This document shows, piece after piece, positions 7,180 through 10,825 of a stretch of DNA of 10,825 nucleotides (positions are counted from its first letter, which is position 1; the number at the start of each line of letters is the position of its first letter). This DNA is from Spirochaetales bacterium (GTDB taxonomy: Bacteria; Spirochaetota; Spirochaetia; SPDA01). Location: NCBI GenBank assembly GCA_004525155.1, contig SPDA01000028.1, forward strand, positions 1 to 10,825, written 5' to 3'. A program made the translations under genes and the position numbers. Under the pieces are notes generated by a model. It ran no database searches. It had not been told where the DNA came from and worked only from the letters and a program-made list of their open reading frames with translations.

Positions 7180-7336
7180 TTATTTTATTTCATTATATCT
7201 ATAAATACAAGTAATTCATGTGTAATATTTTTTAATTACACTTATTTTTTACTTAACTATATTGAATTGTAGTTTAAATGCTATTATTTACAGTAATATC
7301 ATATATAATTTAATTGACCAATATTTCATTTTATGA
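7175..7336. other. AT-rich divergent intergenic island
   Basis: About 160 bp of very AT-rich sequence lies between the URO-D operon promoter and the aminotransferase promoter, in sharp contrast to the flanking genes. I see no ORF in it. It contains a 7-bp inverted repeat GTGTAAT-8 nt-ATTACAC (7220-7241), several T-runs and multiple TATAAT-like hexamers. It probably carries regulatory sites and curved or easily melted DNA for the divergent promoters. Confidence 0.6.
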
Positions 7337-7342
7337 TACTCT
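7314..7342 (+). promoter_or_regulatory. Putative promoter of the aminotransferase gene (extended -10)
   Basis: TTGACC (7314-7319), 17 nt, then TACTCT (7337-7342) preceded by TG one base upstream, an extended -10 element. Transcription would start near 7349, leaving a leader of about 32 nt to ATG 7381. Other TATAAT-like hexamers in the AT-rich island make the choice uncertain. Confidence 0.4.
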
Positions 7343-7368
7343 TATCAATCATACCATGGAATTTTTAT

Positions 7369-7373
7369 GGAGG
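7369..7373 (+). promoter_or_regulatory. Ribosome binding site deciding the aminotransferase start
   Basis: GGAGG lies 7 nt before ATG 7381. The in-frame ATG at 7333 has no such site and lies upstream of the predicted transcription start. Confidence 0.75.
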
Positions 7374-7380
7374 AAAAGGC

Positions 7381-8607
7381 ATGCCGGGACCGGGTTATTA
7401 CTGGATAGGGAAAGAAGAAGAAGATGAAGTTCTTGATGTGATCCGTTCACATTATCTGTTCAGATACGGGGATGAAAAGGATCCGAATTTCAAAAAGAAA
7501 GTCTATACCCTGGAAGGTGAGATATCGAAAAAATTCGGCTGCCGGTACGCGCTTTCCGTAACCTCCGGAACCGCCGCACTTATCGTGGCTCTCACGGCAG
7601 CTAAAATCGGACCCGGGGATGAGGTCATCGTACCCGGATATACTTTTATCGCGTCAATGTCCTCGGTCATAGCCTGCGGCGCCGTTCCCGTGCTTGCGGA
7701 AGTGGACGACAGTCTCACCCTCGATCCCGCGGATGTGGAAAAAAGGATAACCCCGAAAACGAAGGCCATCCTCGCCGTGCATATGCTCGGGAATCCCTGC
7801 GATATGGACAGGCTTTCCGCCTTGGCCAAAAAGCACAAGCTTCTTCTGATAGAGGATTCCGCACAATCCTTCGGCGGCATGTACAAGGGAAAATACCTCG
7901 GTACCCTGGGACTCCTGGGCATCTATTCCTTTAACTTTTTTAAGACCATTAACGCCGGCGACGGAGGTATGGTGGTGACCGACGATGAGGAACTGTTCAA
8001 GACCGCCTTTTCCTTTCACGATCAAGGTCACCTCCCCCACCGCGCAGGTGTGGAAGTAGGTAACCGTTCCATCATCGGCTGGAACTTCCGCATGAACGAA
8101 CTGACCGCCGCCTTCCTGCTCGCCCAGTTCCGGCGGCTCGACAAACTGAAGGACGGTCTTACACGCGTCAAGTCCAGGTACAAGAAACAGCTCGGAGGAA
8201 TTGAAGGATTGAAATTCAGAAAATTAAACGATCCGGGTGAATGCGCCACGCTTCTCACCGTTCTGCTGCCGACAGCGGACATTGCGGAAAAAGTATGCGC
8301 CGAACTCGGGACAAAGCCCATCTCCCATTCCGGCTGGCATGTGTACAACAACATGGAACAAATTCTCGGCAAGAAACAGCTCACCCCCGGTCCGCCCTTC
8401 CAGAGCAAGGAGTTTCCCACGAATGTGGAATACAGCAAAGGAATGCTTCCCGTGACAGACGATTTATTGAGCAGGGCCGTGAACATCAGCATCGGCGTTA
8501 TCGACGCGGGCCTGGGTTCCGCTTTCGGCGTGAATCCTTTAAGCTCGGACGATGAAATTGATAAAAAGGCCGAGACCTTCATAAAGACTGTCAGGAAATA
8601 CCTGTAG
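7381..8607 (+). CDS. DegT/DnrJ/EryC1/StrS-family PLP-dependent aminotransferase
   Basis: This 408-aa protein is a fold-type I sugar aminotransferase. Visible motifs are SGTAALIVAL (62-71, cofactor phosphate contact), GDEVIVPGYTF (79-89), TPKTKAILAVHMLG (124-137), IEDSAQSFGG with Asp159 for the pyridine nitrogen, and SFNFFKTINAGDGG with Lys188 as the Schiff-base lysine. The opening MPGPGYYWIGKEEEDEVLDV, the LFRYG segment and the HDQGH motif (213-217) recall the KdnA-like and inosose-aminotransferase-like subgroups, which transfer an amino group to keto-sugars or cyclitols. The exact substrate cannot be read from the sequence. It is transcribed divergently from the URO-D-like/FucI-like/ROK operon across an AT-rich promoter region, so it may share regulation or pathway. 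I chose ATG 7381 for its GGAGG site. Length is normal for the family and all key residues are present. Confidence 0.92.
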   Translation: MPGPGYYWIGKEEEDEVLDVIRSHYLFRYGDEKDPNFKKKVYTLEGEISKKFGCRYALSVTSGTAALIVALTAAKIGPGDEVIVPGYTFIASMSSVIACGAVPVLAEVDDSLTLDPADVEKRITPKTKAILAVHMLGNPCDMDRLSALAKKHKLLLIEDSAQSFGGMYKGKYLGTLGLLGIYSFNFFKTINAGDGGMVVTDDEELFKTAFSFHDQGHLPHRAGVEVGNRSIIGWNFRMNELTAAFLLAQFRRLDKLKDGLTRVKSRYKKQLGGIEGLKFRKLNDPGECATLLTVLLPTADIAEKVCAELGTKPISHSGWHVYNNMEQILGKKQLTPGPPFQSKEFPTNVEYSKGMLPVTDDLLSRAVNISIGVIDAGLGSAFGVNPLSSDDEIDKKAETFIKTVRKYL

Positions 8608-8611
8608 AACC

Positions 8612-8665
8612 GGACGGCACTGCCTCAGCACGGCTAATCCTGAACTGCCGCGGTGCGGGCCGTCC
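8612..8665 (+). terminator. Nested stem-loop after the aminotransferase gene
   Basis: GGACGGC (8612-8618) pairs perfectly with GCCGTCC (8659-8665). Inside, GCACGGC (8628-8634) can pair with GCCG-CG-GTGC (8647-8656) with a 2-nt bulge. It starts 4 nt after the stop codon and ends directly against the TTGACA box of the next promoter. No T-run follows, so it may act as a barrier or 3'-end stabiliser rather than a classical intrinsic terminator. Confidence 0.35.
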
Positions 8666-8694
8666 TTGACAGAGCGGAATCTTATTTCTATGCT
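8666..8694 (+). promoter_or_regulatory. Putative sigma70-type promoter of nudC, leaderless geometry
   Basis: A perfect TTGACA (8666-8671), 17 nt, then TATGCT (8689-8694). The predicted transcription start is at 8700/8701, on the ATG of the Nudix gene. No Shine-Dalgarno-like sequence exists in the 20 nt upstream, and an in-frame TGA at 8667-8669 rules out a long N-terminal extension. Confidence 0.5.
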
Positions 8695-8699
8695 TCCGT

Positions 8700-9560
8700 A
8701 TGCAGAACAAAGGTCTATTTTCTTCAGGGTACATCTCTCCCGGTAAAATCAGTGCCAAAAGTCTTACCCCGGGGATTTACATTATTGTCAATGACAACAA
8801 CATTCTCATGGAGCGGGGGAAAAACGGACCGGCCCTTCCGTTCTTCAGTACACCGCCTGCTTTTCTGGGCGCGCCAAAATCCCTTCATTACCTGGGCGAA
8901 GACGAAGGCCGTCCCTGCTGGGCTGTGGAGTTGGCGTACGATGTCCCGGCGCCGGAAGGATACTATTACAGCGAGCTGAGGCCCCTGGTAAACCTGCTTG
9001 ACGAGGAATCATTTTCGCTGCTGGGCAGGGGGTTTCAGATCGTTGACTGGGAGAGGACCCACAATTTCTGCGGCAGGTGCGGCGCCGCCCTCGATCAGAT
9101 TGACCATGAACGGAGCAAAAAGTGTCCCGCCTGCGGACTCCTCGCCTTTCCGAAGATTTCACCGGCTGTCATAACCGCCGTGGTAAGGGACGGAAAGCTG
9201 CTCCTCGCGCACAACAAGAATTTCAAGGCAGGCATGTACAGCCTTATTGCCGGCTATGTTGAACCGGGAGAAAGCCTCGAGCACGCGGTAGCCAGGGAAA
9301 TAAAAGAGGAAGTGAGCATCGACGTAAAAAATATACGTTACTTCGGAAGTCAGCCCTGGCCCTTCCCCCACTCCATCATGCTCGGGTTTACCGCCGAGTA
9401 CGCGGGGGGCGAAATCAGGGAAGACGGTGTTGAGATAGAGGACGCGGGATTTTACACGGCCGGCGACTTCCCCATGGTGCCCTCAAAAGGAAGCATCTCC
9501 CGAAAACTGATTGACTGGTTTACCGAAGCCTTTCCGGCCGGGAACAGCAGAAAGGTCTAA
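8700..9560 (+). CDS. nudC: NudC-type NAD(H) pyrophosphatase / Nudix hydrolase
   Basis: This 286-aa protein has the full NudC architecture: an N-terminal domain, a zinc ribbon (C124-x2-C127 and C142-x2-C145) and a Nudix hydrolase domain. The Nudix box runs from G185 (GYVEPGESLEHAVAREIKEE and on), with the catalytic REIKEE core intact. The NADH-pyrophosphatase signature SQPWPFPHS follows at 217-225. Enzymes of this type split NAD(H) into NMN(H) and AMP and remove NAD caps from RNA, acting as cytoplasmic metal-dependent dimers. One deviation is Ser206 where the Nudix consensus has Gly (EEVSI instead of EExGU). The ATG at 8700 is the first possible start and has no ribosome binding site, consistent with a leaderless mRNA; the next Met is residue 37. 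The TAA stop overlaps the TAG stop of the convergent potC-like gene. Confidence 0.94.
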   Translation: MQNKGLFSSGYISPGKISAKSLTPGIYIIVNDNNILMERGKNGPALPFFSTPPAFLGAPKSLHYLGEDEGRPCWAVELAYDVPAPEGYYYSELRPLVNLLDEESFSLLGRGFQIVDWERTHNFCGRCGAALDQIDHERSKKCPACGLLAFPKISPAVITAVVRDGKLLLAHNKNFKAGMYSLIAGYVEPGESLEHAVAREIKEEVSIDVKNIRYFGSQPWPFPHSIMLGFTAEYAGGEIREDGVEIEDAGFYTAGDFPMVPSKGSISRKLIDWFTEAFPAGNSRKV

Positions 9561-10372
9561 GCCCTCCGAACCCGTACGCGCGCCTGGTCCGATCTGCCCA
9601 GATACCTCGACATGAGCAGGATCAAGCCCAGGGAAAAAACAAGTATAAGCGCCGATATGGCATACACTTTCGGCGTCAGCCCGAAGCGCATCATGCCGTA
9701 GAGGTACACGGGAAGGGTCATCCTCGAACCGGTCAGAAAATAGGATATGACGATCTCGTCGAAACTGATCGTAAACGCCATGAGCGCCCCGCCGATAAGG
9801 GAGGTCCGGATCATGGGCAGCGTCACGAACCACAGGGTCCTGACCGGCGTGGCGCCTAGATCCATGGCCGCCATCTGGTAGGTTCTGCCCATGCGCTGGA
9901 GCCGGCTTGTCACCTGGAACATGATGACGGGAGTCGTAAAGGAAACATGACCGAGCAGCACCGTGAACATGGAAAGCTGCATGTTCATCCTCTTGAAGAA
10001 GATGAGCAGGCTGAGCCCCATGATGATGCCCGGCAGCACGTACGGCAGAAGGACCATGGTGCGGAACACGCCCTTGGCAGGAAACCGGACGCGGCTGAAA
10101 AACAGCGCCCCGGCGGTACCGAAGATGAGGGACACGCTTACCGCTCCCAAGCCGATGAGGAGGGAGTTGCCCAAAGCGGTGAACAGGTTCGAATCCTTGA
10201 GGAGTTCCTCGTACCAGTGAAATGTCAGCCCGCTTAAGCCTGTAATCGTCTGGGACTTGCTGAAGGAAAAGACGACAACCACCAGGAGCGGCAGATACAG
10301 AAAAAAATACACGAGAAAGCCGTACATCTTAAGCACTGCCGCCGGTTTTTCAAATTTCGTTTTATTTTTCAT
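9557..10372 (-). CDS. potC: PotC-like ABC transporter permease (spermidine/putrescine type)
   Basis: This 271-aa integral membrane protein has about six hydrophobic segments: roughly 17-36, 68-92, 104-126, 135-152, 190-212 and 236-256. The EAA loop, which docks the ATPase, reads AAMDLGATPVRTLWFVTLP (168-186). NSLLIGLGAVSVSLIFGT, LLPYVLPGIIMGLSLL and FTISFDEIVISYFL are typical of PotC in polyamine importers. The ATG overlaps the stop of the PotB-like gene as ATGA, indicating coupled translation. Length matches the family. The downstream neighbour is convergent nudC, so no binding protein (PotD) follows; PotD and PotA would have to lie upstream, outside the window. Related permeases carry other cationic or organic solutes, so the polyamine substrate is probable but not proven. 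Confidence 0.9.
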   Translation of the reverse strand: MKNKTKFEKPAAVLKMYGFLVYFFLYLPLLVVVVFSFSKSQTITGLSGLTFHWYEELLKDSNLFTALGNSLLIGLGAVSVSLIFGTAGALFFSRVRFPAKGVFRTMVLLPYVLPGIIMGLSLLIFFKRMNMQLSMFTVLLGHVSFTTPVIMFQVTSRLQRMGRTYQMAAMDLGATPVRTLWFVTLPMIRTSLIGGALMAFTISFDEIVISYFLTGSRMTLPVYLYGMMRFGLTPKVYAISALILVFSLGLILLMSRYLGRSDQARVRVRRA

Positions 10373-10825
10373 TCCGCAAGGACCCCGCCTTCCGTCGTAC
10401 CGTATCTCGATGTAAGGGCGAGGATGGCCACGGCCAGGCCGAACAGGAGGAATCCCAGCGCGGCGCCGAAAGGCCAGTTAAAGGCAAAACCGAACTGGCT
10501 CCAGATGAGGTTCCCGTACATCATGCCGGAGGTGCCGCCGAGCTGCTGGGGTATGATGTAATCCCCCAGGGAAATGATGAAGGCAAAGATGAAGCCTGTC
10601 ACGATGCCCGGCAGGGAAATAGGCAGTATCACGGATAGAAAAGTCCTTCCCTCGCCGGCGCCCAGATCGTGGGCGGCATCGAGAAGGTTTCTCGGTATCC
10701 TTTCCAGGGATGTGTACACGGGGATGAACACAAAGGGGATGCATATGGCGGTCAGGGTGATGGCTATGGAAAAGGGATTGTACAGAAATATCTGCAGCGG
10801 TTCGGCGATGAGGCGGAGCGTTATC
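10369..10825 (-). CDS. potB: PotB-like ABC transporter permease (N-terminus beyond window edge)
   Basis: The last 151 codons of a permease are present and the frame stays open to the window edge. The EAA loop reads LLDAAHDLGAGEGRTFLSVILP. Flanking hydrophobic segments are FSIAITLTAICIPFVFIPVY, IVTGFIFAFIISLGDYIIPQQL and FGAALGFLLFGLAVAILAL. The FIISLGDYIIPQQLGG block is characteristic of PotB, the first of the two inner-membrane subunits of polyamine-type importers. About half of the protein (PotB is usually around 280-310 aa) is missing upstream. It ends four bases into the potC-like gene, so the two are cotranscribed and probably form a heterodimeric channel. Confidence 0.9.
   Translation of the reverse strand, partial: ITLRLIAEPLQIFLYNPFSIAITLTAICIPFVFIPVYTSLERIPRNLLDAAHDLGAGEGRTFLSVILPISLPGIVTGFIFAFIISLGDYIIPQQLGGTSGMMYGNLIWSQFGFAFNWPFGAALGFLLFGLAVAILALTSRYGTTEGGVLAE

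Noticed and set aside
7333..7380. Upstream ATG 7333 as the aminotransferase start
   Set aside because: It falls within the predicted promoter and lacks a ribosome binding site, whereas ATG 7381 has GGAGG at 7 nt and begins with the family's usual MPG opening.
1..10825. tRNA, rRNA, CRISPR array, insertion sequence or phage attachment site
   Set aside because: No cloverleaf-like segment, regularly spaced repeats, transposase motifs or flanking direct repeats were seen in any intergenic stretch; the intergenic gaps are all short.

Overview
The window is about 55% GC, densely packed bacterial chromosome with eight protein-coding genes (two cut by the window edges), short AT-rich promoter islands, and no RNA genes, insertion sequences, CRISPR arrays or attachment sites that I can see. 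The gene set (ROK repressor, uroporphyrinogen-decarboxylase-like protein, FucI/AraA-fold protein, PotBC-type permeases) and a relaxed lipobox (LSSGC) on one protein would fit a free-living spirochaete. That taxonomic guess is weak, because nothing here is diagnostic.

Layout. Positions 1-989 (minus) hold a nearly complete NAD(P)-dependent epimerase/dihydroflavonol-reductase-like SDR. A divergent promoter island (990-1119) separates it from 1120-3306 (plus), a DUF255/YyaL (SPATA20-like) thioredoxin-fold protein with a predicted lipoprotein signal. Its 3' end overlaps by 53 bp the convergent end of a three-gene minus-strand operon. In transcription order the operon is a URO-D-like protein (7125-5890), a FucI/AraA-fold isomerase-like protein (5893-4484) and a ROK-family repressor (4471-3254), with a 4-base ATGA overlap and then a 12-nt gap. 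A very AT-rich divergent region (7126-7380) separates this operon from a DegT/DnrJ/EryC1/StrS aminotransferase (7381-8607, plus). A NudC-type Nudix hydrolase (8700-9560, plus) follows. It runs tail-to-tail into PotC-like (10372-9557) and PotB-like (from beyond 10825 to 10369) ABC permease genes on the minus strand.

How the genes may work together. The URO-D-like, FucI-like and ROK genes look like one transcription unit with its own repressor, probably for an unidentified sugar, cyclitol or related small molecule. A 10-bp perfect palindrome ATCC-NN-GGAT occurs twice: between the -35 and -10 boxes of the operon promoter (7165-7174) and just before the ROK gene (4481-4490, inside a 14-bp palindrome). 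I propose it as the ROK operator. The divergent aminotransferase may belong to the same pathway. Separately, both plus-strand genes at 1120 and 8700 have good sigma70-like promoters whose predicted start of transcription falls on the ATG, with no Shine-Dalgarno sequence, so both may be leaderless. The polyamine-type permeases and NudC appear to be independent units.
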